A stretch of DNA of 8,050 nt, taken from assembly GCA_002503215.1 (NCBI GenBank), contig DARG01000018.1, positions 1 to 8,050 of the forward strand, read 5' to 3'. How positions within the stretch are numbered: the stretch's first letter is position 1; each line of letters opens with the position of its first letter. The translations under genes and the position numbers were made by a program. This document shows, piece by piece, positions 1 to 6,170 of this stretch. Source of the stretch: Candidatus Parvarchaeota archaeon UBA446 (GTDB lineage: Archaea > Nanobdellota > Nanobdellia > Parvarchaeales > Parvarchaeaceae). The notes under the pieces are model-generated. The model did no database searches, was not told the DNA's origin, and saw nothing but the letters and a program-made list of their open reading frames with translations.

Positions 1-652
1 TGGATAATTGTGGAGCTTCTCCGTCATTTACTGTGTTTAAAAGATTAGTAGTTTTTGGTGCAAAGCCCATATAGACTGTGATTGAGGAAGAAGCTGGAAT
101 ACTACCTATTTTTATCCACCACATTGCTCCATTTGCATTATAACTTTCAAGCCAGGAAGGTATAACTGTACCATTAAAATAAAAGAATTCTACATTACTT
201 AGTTCTGAGTTTGAGTAATTTCCATAAACAGCATAGGAAGCGTTAACCATCTGCTGGAAAGGAGAAAGAGTAGGGGTATTCTGAAGGTTTGAAAAGGTTA
301 CAGGAACGTAACTTAAAATATGAGACGGTTTGCTTGGTAGTTGTATAAAAAAATTTGTGGTATTAAGTAGATTAGTTGATACATTTAGATTGTTAAAATA
401 GCTATTATATATGTTATTCAGTGTGGAATTTAATGTGCTTATGGTCTGGTTTGATAATGTAATGGAATTGGCATGCGATAAAATATTAAGGTAACTGTAA
501 TACTGAATTTTTGGTATAGTAAAAGACTGCACCAAGGAATTTACATTTTTATTAGTGCTGAGGTTAGATGATTCTATACTTATAAGTGTTATAATCATGA
601 TTATAAGGAAAAATGAGAAGAATATAGTTATCATCTGTCCTTTTTTATCCAT
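1..652 (-). CDS. Secreted pilin-like protein with DUF2341-type domain (C-terminus outside window)
   Basis: An open frame of 217 codons runs from ATG at 652 to the left edge without a stop, so the 3' part is missing. The N-terminus MDKKGQMITIFF followed by a hydrophobic helix (about residues 7-26) resembles an archaeal class III (type IV pilin-like) signal peptide with a KKG/Q processing site; the body would lie outside the membrane. Residues 30-110 are rich in Asn, Ser and Thr, and the segment carries eight N-x-S/T sequons (N30, N68, N75, N90, N97, N137, N145, N160), as expected for a glycosylated surface protein. From about residue 132 the sequence matches the DUF2341 pattern as I know it: NGTVIPSWLES near 160-170, WWIKIGSIPA near 178-187, then ITVYMGF. 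Such domains occur in archaeal surface and adhesion-like proteins. The start is supported by a TATA box 28 nt upstream. Role in attachment or envelope is inferred; the ligand is unknown. Confidence 0.75.
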   Translation of the reverse strand, partial: MDKKGQMITIFFSFFLIIMIITLISIESSNLSTNKNVNSLVQSFTIPKIQYYSYLNILSHANSITLSNQTISTLNSTLNNIYNSYFNNLNVSTNLLNTTNFFIQLPSKPSHILSYVPVTFSNLQNTPTLSPFQQMVNASYAVYGNYSNSELSNVEFFYFNGTVIPSWLESYNANGAMWWIKIGSIPASSSITVYMGFAPKTTNLLNTVNDGEAPQLS

Positions 653-676
653 ATAATAAAATATAATAATACTATC

Positions 677-684
677 TTATATAA
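677..684. promoter_or_regulatory. Palindromic TATA box between divergent genes
   Basis: TTATATAA is a perfect 8-bp palindrome whose centre (680.5) lies 27.5 nt before the elp3 ATG at 708 and 28.5 nt before the minus-strand ATG at 652. Archaeal TATA boxes normally centre about 26-27 nt before the transcription start, so both transcripts would start at or within a base or two of their ATG and be leaderless. Neither start has a convincing Shine-Dalgarno site. The minus-strand side has the more purine-rich flank (AAAATAGA before the box) and may carry the better BRE. The whole 55-bp spacer is AT-rich, so other TBP sites are possible. Confidence 0.55.
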
Positions 685-707
685 TCTATTTTATTAATTA
701 TAATTAT

Positions 708-2285
708 ATGGATTATTACAAAAATCGAGAGAAGTTAAAGGATTTTATGCCTTTGTTCATAGAGCGTATGAACAATGAAAATATAGAAAACAAAAAAGAA
801 ATGTTAATTCTAAAAAGAAAAGTTTGCAGAGATATAGGCATGCAAGATATACCTAAAGACGGAGAGATATTAAACAGCTTCAAATTAGAAGACAGAGAAA
901 AATATTCAAAGTTGTTTCTATCAAAACCAATAAGAATCCTTTCGGGTGTAAATGTAGTGGCTTTAATGACGAAACCATATGATTGTCCGCACGGGACATG
1001 TATTTTTTGTCCAGGAGGTACTAAGTTTAACACCCCTCAAAGTTATACTGGCTTTGAACCTGCAGCCAGAAGAGCACTTATCAACAATTATGATCCATAT
1101 AAACAAGTAAACGCCAGACTTAGTCACTATTTATTTATGGGATATTCTCCCCAGAAAATAGAAGTGATAATCATAGGGGGTACATTTACAACTTTACCAA
1201 AGGATTATGTCCTAAAGTACATAACAGAAATATACAGGGCAATGAATGAATTCAACGGAGAAAAAGTAGAAGGAGCATTAGAGCAACAGCAGAAATTTAA
1301 TGAAACGGCAAGTGTAAGGTGCGTGGCTTTTGCGGCCGAAACAAAACCAGAGAGATGCAGTAATGAGGATATAGAGCGTATGCTAAATTTTGGTATAACA
1401 CGTGTAGAGATGGGTGTGCAAAGCGTTTATGACGAAGTTTTGCTTAGAAATAACAGAGGACACACTATCCATGATGTGATAGATTCTACAAGAAGACTGA
1501 AGAATTATGGTTACAAAGTCGATCACCATATAATGCTAAATCTGCCATTCTCAGATTTTGATAAGGATAAAGAAACAATTAATCAGATATACACTAACGA
1601 AGATTTTAAGCCAGATGCTATAAAATTATATCCTACGCTTGTTATAAGAGGTACTGGGCTTTATGAAATGTCTAAAAAAGGAAAATATAACCCATACCCT
1701 AAAGAGGATGTTATAAAACTTATAACAGAAGCAGAGATAAATGCGCCAAGATGGCTTAGGATAATGAGAATAGAAAGAGACATACCTTCTACTTTTATAG
1801 ATAAAGGTATAAAAACAACCAATCTGCGGCAGGAAGTCGAGGAAAGCTTGGTTCAAAAAGGAAAGAGATCCAATGACATAAGAAGTCGTGAAATAGGACA
1901 TACAAGGATATCTAAACCCATAAAAATAGAACTTAAGAGGGAGAACTATCGCGCTTCTAGAGGAGATGAAATATTCTTAAGTTTCGAGGACGTTAATAAT
2001 GATGCGCTTATAGCTTTTTTACGGCTTAGAATAGCTGATGATTCAAATGCAGCTTTTGTGAGGGAACTTCATGTTTACGGGGAAGAACTAAACATAAATG
2101 GAAAGAGCGACACAGCTTTCCAACACAAAGGATTTGGCAAGACTTTATTGGCGGAAGCGGAAAGAATTTCACGGTATGAGTACTCCATAAATAGGATAAA
2201 TGTTATATCCGGTGTTGGAGTAAGAGAATATTATAGAAGTCTGGGTTATTCCAGATATAAATGGTATATGTCAAAGGAAATTTAA
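708..2285 (+). CDS. elp3: Elp3 tRNA uridine(34) acetyltransferase (radical SAM + GNAT)
   Basis: Elp3 uses acetyl-CoA and S-adenosylmethionine to make carboxymethyl-type modifications at wobble uridine 34 of tRNAs; archaea use Elp3 alone, without the other Elongator subunits. The 525 residues match the family's usual size. An N-terminal tRNA-binding region (1-80) precedes the radical SAM domain, with the archaeal/bacterial CX4CX2C cluster in CPHGTCIFCPGG (Cys93, Cys98, Cys101), IIIGGTF at 154-160 and VEMGVQS at 233-239. After a linker with IRSREIGH (391-398), the acetyltransferase domain (about 400-525) carries RELHVYG (452-458), the acetyl-CoA loop QHKGFGK (472-478), SGVGVREYY (501-509) and the terminal GY. 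The start at 708 fits a leaderless transcript from the TATA box at 677-684. It is the first gene of the operon; the next starts 1 nt after its stop. Oddity: Ser residues stand where bacterial and archaeal homologues commonly have a Cys-rich CRCIRCREVG-type linker. Confidence 0.96.
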   Translation: MDYYKNREKLKDFMPLFIERMNNENIENKKEMLILKRKVCRDIGMQDIPKDGEILNSFKLEDREKYSKLFLSKPIRILSGVNVVALMTKPYDCPHGTCIFCPGGTKFNTPQSYTGFEPAARRALINNYDPYKQVNARLSHYLFMGYSPQKIEVIIIGGTFTTLPKDYVLKYITEIYRAMNEFNGEKVEGALEQQQKFNETASVRCVAFAAETKPERCSNEDIERMLNFGITRVEMGVQSVYDEVLLRNNRGHTIHDVIDSTRRLKNYGYKVDHHIMLNLPFSDFDKDKETINQIYTNEDFKPDAIKLYPTLVIRGTGLYEMSKKGKYNPYPKEDVIKLITEAEINAPRWLRIMRIERDIPSTFIDKGIKTTNLRQEVEESLVQKGKRSNDIRSREIGHTRISKPIKIELKRENYRASRGDEIFLSFEDVNNDALIAFLRLRIADDSNAAFVRELHVYGEELNINGKSDTAFQHKGFGKTLLAEAERISRYEYSINRINVISGVGVREYYRSLGYSRYKWYMSKEI

Positions 2286-2286
2286 A

Positions 2287-2802
2287 ATGGAAGATGAAAT
2301 ACTTATGAGCTCTAAAAAAGCAAAGGAGCTAAGCAGCCAAAAGAAGTTGCTTCAGAAGATAAAGCTACATGATGTATCTATCGAATTTGAAGGCAGCACT
2401 GCCCATATAAAAGGCGAAAGTGCATTGGAGGTAATGTCTGTAAAAAACGTGGTAACAGCATTTAATCGCGGTTTTGATGCTGACATATCCTCTTTATTGC
2501 TTGACGATGATTATGATATAATAGTAATAAGCCTTAGAGATTATACAGCTTCTGATAAAAGGGCCATGCAGCTGAAAGGGAGAGTTATAGGTTCAAGAGG
2601 AATGATTAAAAAAAGACTTATGAGAGAGACTTTATGTTACATAAATGTCTATGGGAAAACTATAAGTATTATAGGACAGATAGAAAATCTATCTATTGTG
2701 CATTCCGCAGTGGATATGATTTTAAGAGGAGCTAAACATGATAATGTGTTTGCTATGATAAATAAGAAGAAAGCAGAGGTGTATCTTAATGGAAATCGCT
2801 GA
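2287..2802 (+). CDS. Dim2/Pno1-like KH-domain rRNA assembly protein, degenerate first KH
   Basis: This 171-residue protein resembles the archaeal Dim2/Pno1 family, which binds the 3' end of pre-16S rRNA during small-subunit maturation. The second KH domain is intact: LKGRVIGSRGMIKKRL (96-111) has the GxxG loop as G102-S-R-G105, followed by the family signatures INVYGKTISIIG (119-130) and LRGAKHDNV. The linker signatures FNRGF (59-63), LLDDDYDI (71-78) and LRDY (83-86) are also present. The first KH domain is shortened at its N-terminus and lacks GxxG: the usual IGKKGxxK position reads about LSSQKKLL (15-22). Family members I recall are around 200 residues or longer. The start lies 1 nt after the elp3 stop with a weak AAAGGA 8 nt upstream; ATG codon 7 is an alternative. 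Its 3' end overlaps top6B by 14 nt. A KH gene beside top6BA is, as I recall, a conserved archaeal arrangement, which supports the assignment. Confidence 0.85.
   Translation: MEDEILMSSKKAKELSSQKKLLQKIKLHDVSIEFEGSTAHIKGESALEVMSVKNVVTAFNRGFDADISSLLLDDDYDIIVISLRDYTASDKRAMQLKGRVIGSRGMIKKRLMRETLCYINVYGKTISIIGQIENLSIVHSAVDMILRGAKHDNVFAMINKKKAEVYLNGNR
2776..2781 (+). promoter_or_regulatory. Shine-Dalgarno site of top6B
   Basis: GAGGTG lies inside the 3' end of the KH gene, 7 nt before the ATG at 2789. It is a strong match to the archaeal anti-SD sequence and fixes the top6B start despite the 14-nt overlap with the KH gene. Translation of top6B is probably coupled to that of the KH gene. Confidence 0.7.
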
Positions 2803-4651
2803 GGAGCTCGCAAAAGGACAGAGAGCTATAAGTGTAACAGAGTTCTTTGAAAAAAACAGGCATTTGCTTGGTTTTGATAATAAACAGAAGGCTCTTTTAA
2901 CGTGTGTAAAGGAAGCCGTGGATAACTCTTTGGACGCATGTGAAGAGTTAGGGCATATACAGGAGAAGCGTAATGAGAAAGTAGCCCTCCCGGAAATAAC
3001 CATAAATGTAAAGGCTCTTAGCGATAATTATCAGTTAATAGGCGAAAAGCAGAGCATTGGACAGATGATAGTAAAGAAAAACGAATTCACGATTTTGTAC
3101 AAAGGGAATAGTCAGTCGAAACAGATTAGAGGCGGCAACCTTTCAATGTCATTTGAAGATGTAACCTTTAATGTCTCAGAAAGCAATGGCAAAATTTCAG
3201 TTCTTATGAATGGCACTCAGTTAAGACTAAAGAAGAATGCTCCAATATTTCTCATAAGCATAATGGATAATGGTCCAGGGATAATAGAATCAAAGATACC
3301 CGATATATTCGGAAGAATGCTTTATGGTAGTAAGTTCCAGTCTATGAGGCAGAGCAGGGGTCAGCAGGGTATCGGTATTCACTCTGCAGTACTTTACTCG
3401 CAGCTTACAACTGGAAAGCCAGCAACTATAGTATCAAAAGTAAAAAGCTCTAAAAAGGCAAAGATGATGAAAGTTCAGATAAACATACTTAAGAATGAGC
3501 CGGAAGTACTTGAAGAAAAAGAGGAAGATTTTCCGTATGAATCAGGTACACGCATAGATTTAGAGATAGAAGGGATTTACATAAGCAGTAACAAAGGCCT
3601 AGACGAGTATGTGAGGAGAACGGCTTTAGTCAATCCCCATGCAACTATAATTTACATAAATCCGAACGGAGAAAAGATTACATATAAACGTGTTATAGAA
3701 AGACTTCCTAAAGAGCCTGTGTCAATAAAACCGCATCCAGAAGGTTTAGAAATGGGAATATTTATGCGTATACTTAAAAATTCAACGGAAAGAACTGTTA
3801 TAGCTGTGCTTGAGAATGAACTTTCAAGAGTAAGCCGCGCAGTAGCAGATCAGGTTCTAAAGAGCGTTGGTATAGATCCAAAGCTTAAACCACAGGAAAT
3901 AGATAGAGTGCAGGCAAACTCAATTTTAAAGGCCCTTCAGTCGCTGGACCTTATGAGGCCACAGACAGATTGTTTGTCCCCCATAGGAGGAGAGGAATTG
4001 GAAAAGAGTCTTAAGAAGGAATACTCACCGGAATTTATAAAATCAGTTACCAGAAAGCCTGAAGTATACAGAGGGATGCCGTTTCAGATAGAGGTGGCTG
4101 CAGCTTATGGCGGCGAGATCAAGTCAGACAAAGCTATGTTAATGAGGTTTGCTAATAAGATTCCTCTGCTTTTCGATTCATCTTCATGTGCACTTACACA
4201 AAGTTTCCTAGGTGTAGATTACTCACGATACGGTCTTAAAGTAGAAAATAAAGTACCAGTTGGTCAGCTTGTCTTTATAATACATATAGCTTCTGTATGG
4301 GTTCCATATACAAATGAAAGTAAGAATTCAGTTGCAAGTTATCCAGTCATAACAAAAGAAATAAAACTTGCGTTGCAAGAATTGGTCAGAAATTTGTCGG
4401 TTTTCCTCAATAGAAAACATAAGAGCAGTTTGTTTCAGGAAAGGATTAATCTATTCGATAAATACGGTATAGAACTTGCTTATTCTCTGTCAAAGCTTAC
4501 TGATATAGATGAAAAGAAGATAAAAGCAAAGATAGAAAATATGCTTGAAAAGAAGAAAGACGAAGTAAAAAAGAACGTAGAGGAGAGTCTTAGCAAAGGA
4601 GATGTAATCTCTAGTAAGATAGAATCCGATGCGTCATCTGAAGAGGAGTGA
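2789..4651 (+). CDS. top6B: DNA topoisomerase VI subunit B (GHKL ATPase)
   Basis: Topo VI is the archaeal type IIB enzyme that relaxes and decatenates DNA; subunit B binds and hydrolyses ATP to close the gate and drives strand passage in an A2B2 complex. The GHKL motifs are complete: KEAVDNSLDACEE (41-53, catalytic Glu42, Mg-binding Asn46), DNGPGI (160-165), FGRMLYGSKF (174-183) and the lid RGQQGIGIHSA (190-200). The H2TH region lies near 340-400, ending in DCLSPIG (394-400). The transducer domain has RFANKIPLLF (453-462) with the switch lysine Lys457, and HIASVWVPYTNESK (499-512). The tail (571-620) is charged, probably coiled-coil then acidic, with no added Ig-like domain. Two features are unusual. 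About 80 extra residues (roughly 77-150) lie between the N-box and DNGPG, which are normally about 38 residues apart. The WKxY motif reads YSRY (478-481). The SD at 2776-2781 supports this start. Confidence 0.97.
   Translation: MEIAEELAKGQRAISVTEFFEKNRHLLGFDNKQKALLTCVKEAVDNSLDACEELGHIQEKRNEKVALPEITINVKALSDNYQLIGEKQSIGQMIVKKNEFTILYKGNSQSKQIRGGNLSMSFEDVTFNVSESNGKISVLMNGTQLRLKKNAPIFLISIMDNGPGIIESKIPDIFGRMLYGSKFQSMRQSRGQQGIGIHSAVLYSQLTTGKPATIVSKVKSSKKAKMMKVQINILKNEPEVLEEKEEDFPYESGTRIDLEIEGIYISSNKGLDEYVRRTALVNPHATIIYINPNGEKITYKRVIERLPKEPVSIKPHPEGLEMGIFMRILKNSTERTVIAVLENELSRVSRAVADQVLKSVGIDPKLKPQEIDRVQANSILKALQSLDLMRPQTDCLSPIGGEELEKSLKKEYSPEFIKSVTRKPEVYRGMPFQIEVAAAYGGEIKSDKAMLMRFANKIPLLFDSSSCALTQSFLGVDYSRYGLKVENKVPVGQLVFIIHIASVWVPYTNESKNSVASYPVITKEIKLALQELVRNLSVFLNRKHKSSLFQERINLFDKYGIELAYSLSKLTDIDEKKIKAKIENMLEKKKDEVKKNVEESLSKGDVISSKIESDASSEEE
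4643..4648 (+). promoter_or_regulatory. Shine-Dalgarno site of top6A
   Basis: GAGGAG sits in the last codons of top6B, 5 nt before the ATG at 4654. It favours that ATG over the in-frame GTG at 4648, which overlaps the SD sequence itself and would add only two residues. Confidence 0.7.
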
Positions 4652-4653
4652 AT

Positions 4654-5757
4654 ATGGACAACAAAGAAATAGAAGAATCGAGAAAGAAAAGACAGGAAAT
4701 TCTTGAGAACTTAGGAGCAGATATCTACAAGCAAATCGAGAAAGGAGGGAATCCTTATGTTACATTGCCTGTAAGAGGTTTATCCAATGTTAAGTACGAC
4801 GAAGAAAACAGGATGATTACTTTAGGTGATGAGATGTCAAAGAGGTATTTCCTAAATGTTGGACACGTTAGGAAATTTACACAGACTTTGGCAATGGCTG
4901 CCGTAAGCAGAGAGCTGATAAAGAGCGAAAAGCATACAAGTTTAAGGTCTGCCTTCTATCAAGTAAGAAGAACTATACCCGGTACTAAAATAGACATAGT
5001 AGATGACCAGACTGAGACGAATAAGGCAATAGAAGATTTAGAGCTTATAACTGATCTAACGAGGGAGCAGTTGAATATAAATGCCAATAAGAACGGCGCA
5101 GTTGCCGGAGAAGTAGTTGTAGAAGACAGAGGAGATATAATAGACTGGTCAAAGATGGGAAGCGGGGGATGGGCCGTACCAAGTAACGTAGAGGAATTGA
5201 TATTCAAAAAAGTGGATGCTAAATTTGTAATATATATGGAGAAGGCTACAATCTGGGATAGACTTAACGAAGATAAAGCATGGAAGAAGCTGCATTGCGT
5301 AATAATAGCAAGTCAGGGACAGGCTACGAGAGGGATAAGAAGGTTACTACAAAGACTGAGCAGAGAGCATAACTTGCCTGTATACGTTTTAACGGATGGA
5401 GATATTTGGGGTATTTACATATATTCCGCTATAAAGTTTGGATCCATAGCACTTGCACACGTATCAGATAAGTTATCACTGCCAGAAGCAAAGTTTATGG
5501 GCCTTACTATGGAAGACATAGACAAGTATGGTTTGAGGAGACATCTAATTAAGTTTAAGGACGTTGATATAGCAAGAATAAAGCAGATAAAGAATTATGA
5601 TTGGTTTAAGAATAACAAGAAGTGGATGGAAGAGCTCAATACTATGGAAAAACTTGGGGCAAAGGTTGAATTAGATGCATTTACTGCCAAAGGCCTTTCG
5701 TTTATGACAGAGACTTACTTGCCAGAAAAACTTAAAGATAAGAACTTTTTGGACTAA
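4654..5757 (+). CDS. top6A: DNA topoisomerase VI subunit A (Spo11-like cleavage subunit)
   Basis: Subunit A cuts both DNA strands through a tyrosyl-phosphodiester link and is the archaeal relative of Spo11. From ATG at 4654 it has 367 residues, the usual size. The winged-helix (CAP/5Y) domain (about 70-140) carries the active-site Tyr102 in SLRSAFYQVRR. The Toprim domain follows: AGEVVVEDRGDIIDW (151-165), FVIYMEKATI (191-200) with metal-ligand Glu196, CVIIASQGQATRGIRR (215-230), and VLTDGDIWGIYIY (245-257) with Asp248 and Asp250. Toprim homologues usually have DPYG or DPWG where this one has DIWG; the acidic residues remain. The C-terminal dimer region includes KFMGLTMEDIDKYGL (280-294). The gene starts 2 nt after the top6B stop, the common archaeal order, and ends the plus-strand operon. 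An in-frame GTG at 4648 is a less likely start because the SD GAGGAG fits 4654. Confidence 0.97.
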   Translation: MDNKEIEESRKKRQEILENLGADIYKQIEKGGNPYVTLPVRGLSNVKYDEENRMITLGDEMSKRYFLNVGHVRKFTQTLAMAAVSRELIKSEKHTSLRSAFYQVRRTIPGTKIDIVDDQTETNKAIEDLELITDLTREQLNINANKNGAVAGEVVVEDRGDIIDWSKMGSGGWAVPSNVEELIFKKVDAKFVIYMEKATIWDRLNEDKAWKKLHCVIIASQGQATRGIRRLLQRLSREHNLPVYVLTDGDIWGIYIYSAIKFGSIALAHVSDKLSLPEAKFMGLTMEDIDKYGLRRHLIKFKDVDIARIKQIKNYDWFKNNKKWMEELNTMEKLGAKVELDAFTAKGLSFMTETYLPEKLKDKNFLD

Positions 5758-5840
5758 GCATGCTTTCAGATAAATAAGTTTTAAGAAAAATAGATTTTAT
5801 CCGAACTAAAAAATCTTATAGCATACTGGTTGGAGAGAAA
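5758..5840. terminator. Convergent intergenic region with probable terminators
   Basis: This 83-bp AT-rich spacer separates the end of top6A from the end of the minus-strand MIP18 gene. For the minus strand it gives U-runs of six (5808-5813) and five (5786-5790) after the stop, the usual archaeal termination signal. For the plus strand there are only shorter T4 tracts (5779-5782, 5795-5798). A weak 7-bp inverted repeat, AGATTTT (5792-5798) with AAAATCT (5810-5816), could form a hairpin. No gene is seen here. Confidence 0.4.
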
Positions 5841-6146
5841 CTAAATTCCCAGTTCTGCTCTAGCTTCATCAGTCATGTTATCTTTTGTCCAAGGAGGATC
5901 AAATGTTATATCTATATTAACTTTAGTGGCTCCCGAAAAATCCATTACCTTCCCTCTTATATCTTCTACCAAGTAATCCGTTACGGGGCAGAAAGGAGAG
6001 GTCAATGTCATGACTATATTTACTTCAGTTCCGTTTATTTCTATTTTATATACTAATCCCAAATCATAAATGTTTGCAGGTATCTCAGGATCATAGCACT
6101 GTTTAAGTCCTTTTATAACATCTTCTTCCTTTACTTTTATTTCCAT
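5841..6146 (-). CDS. MIP18/DUF59 family Fe-S cluster assembly protein
   Basis: The 101 residues form a single MIP18 (DUF59, SufT/PaaD-like) domain, the normal full length for archaeal members. Proteins of this family help mature Fe-S proteins in the cytoplasm; eukaryotic MIP18/CIA2 acts in the late targeting step. Signatures are YDPEIPANIYDLGLVY (18-33), MTLTSPFCPVTDYLVEDI (46-63) with the conserved Cys53, and DPPWTKDNMTDEARAELG (83-100). A second Cys (Cys17) lies just before the DPE motif. In this window Elp3 is an obvious [4Fe-4S] client, but any direct link is inference. The gene starts 24 nt after the presenilin-like gene's stop; a TATA-like element at 6172-6180 suggests its own leaderless promoter, though read-through from upstream is also possible. 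PaaD itself is unlikely, as no phenylacetate genes are present. Confidence 0.92.
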   Translation of the reverse strand: MEIKVKEEDVIKGLKQCYDPEIPANIYDLGLVYKIEINGTEVNIVMTLTSPFCPVTDYLVEDIRGKVMDFSGATKVNIDITFDPPWTKDNMTDEARAELGI

Positions 6147-6170
6147 TTTCTTTGAATATTTATAACAGCG

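Noticed and set aside
695..706. 12-bp palindrome TAATTATAATTA just before the elp3 ATG
   Set aside because: It consists only of A and T in a very AT-rich spacer, so it is likely by chance; no second copy was seen as an operator pair.
716..1033. Minus-strand open frame of 105 codons inside elp3
   Set aside because: It is antisense to the Elp3 radical SAM region, shows no known motif, and the plus-strand frame is clearly the gene.
1626..1901. Minus-strand open frame inside elp3
   Set aside because: Shadow of the Elp3 linker and acetyltransferase region with random composition.
2722..3003. Minus-strand open frame across the KH/top6B junction
   Set aside because: It lies opposite two conserved genes and has no motif or promoter.
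4959..5207. Minus-strand open frame inside top6A
   Set aside because: Opposite the conserved Topo VIA core; low-complexity translation.
5756..5765. 10-bp palindrome AAGCATGCTT at the top6A stop
   Set aside because: It has no loop for a hairpin and no T-run directly after it; too short to claim a function.
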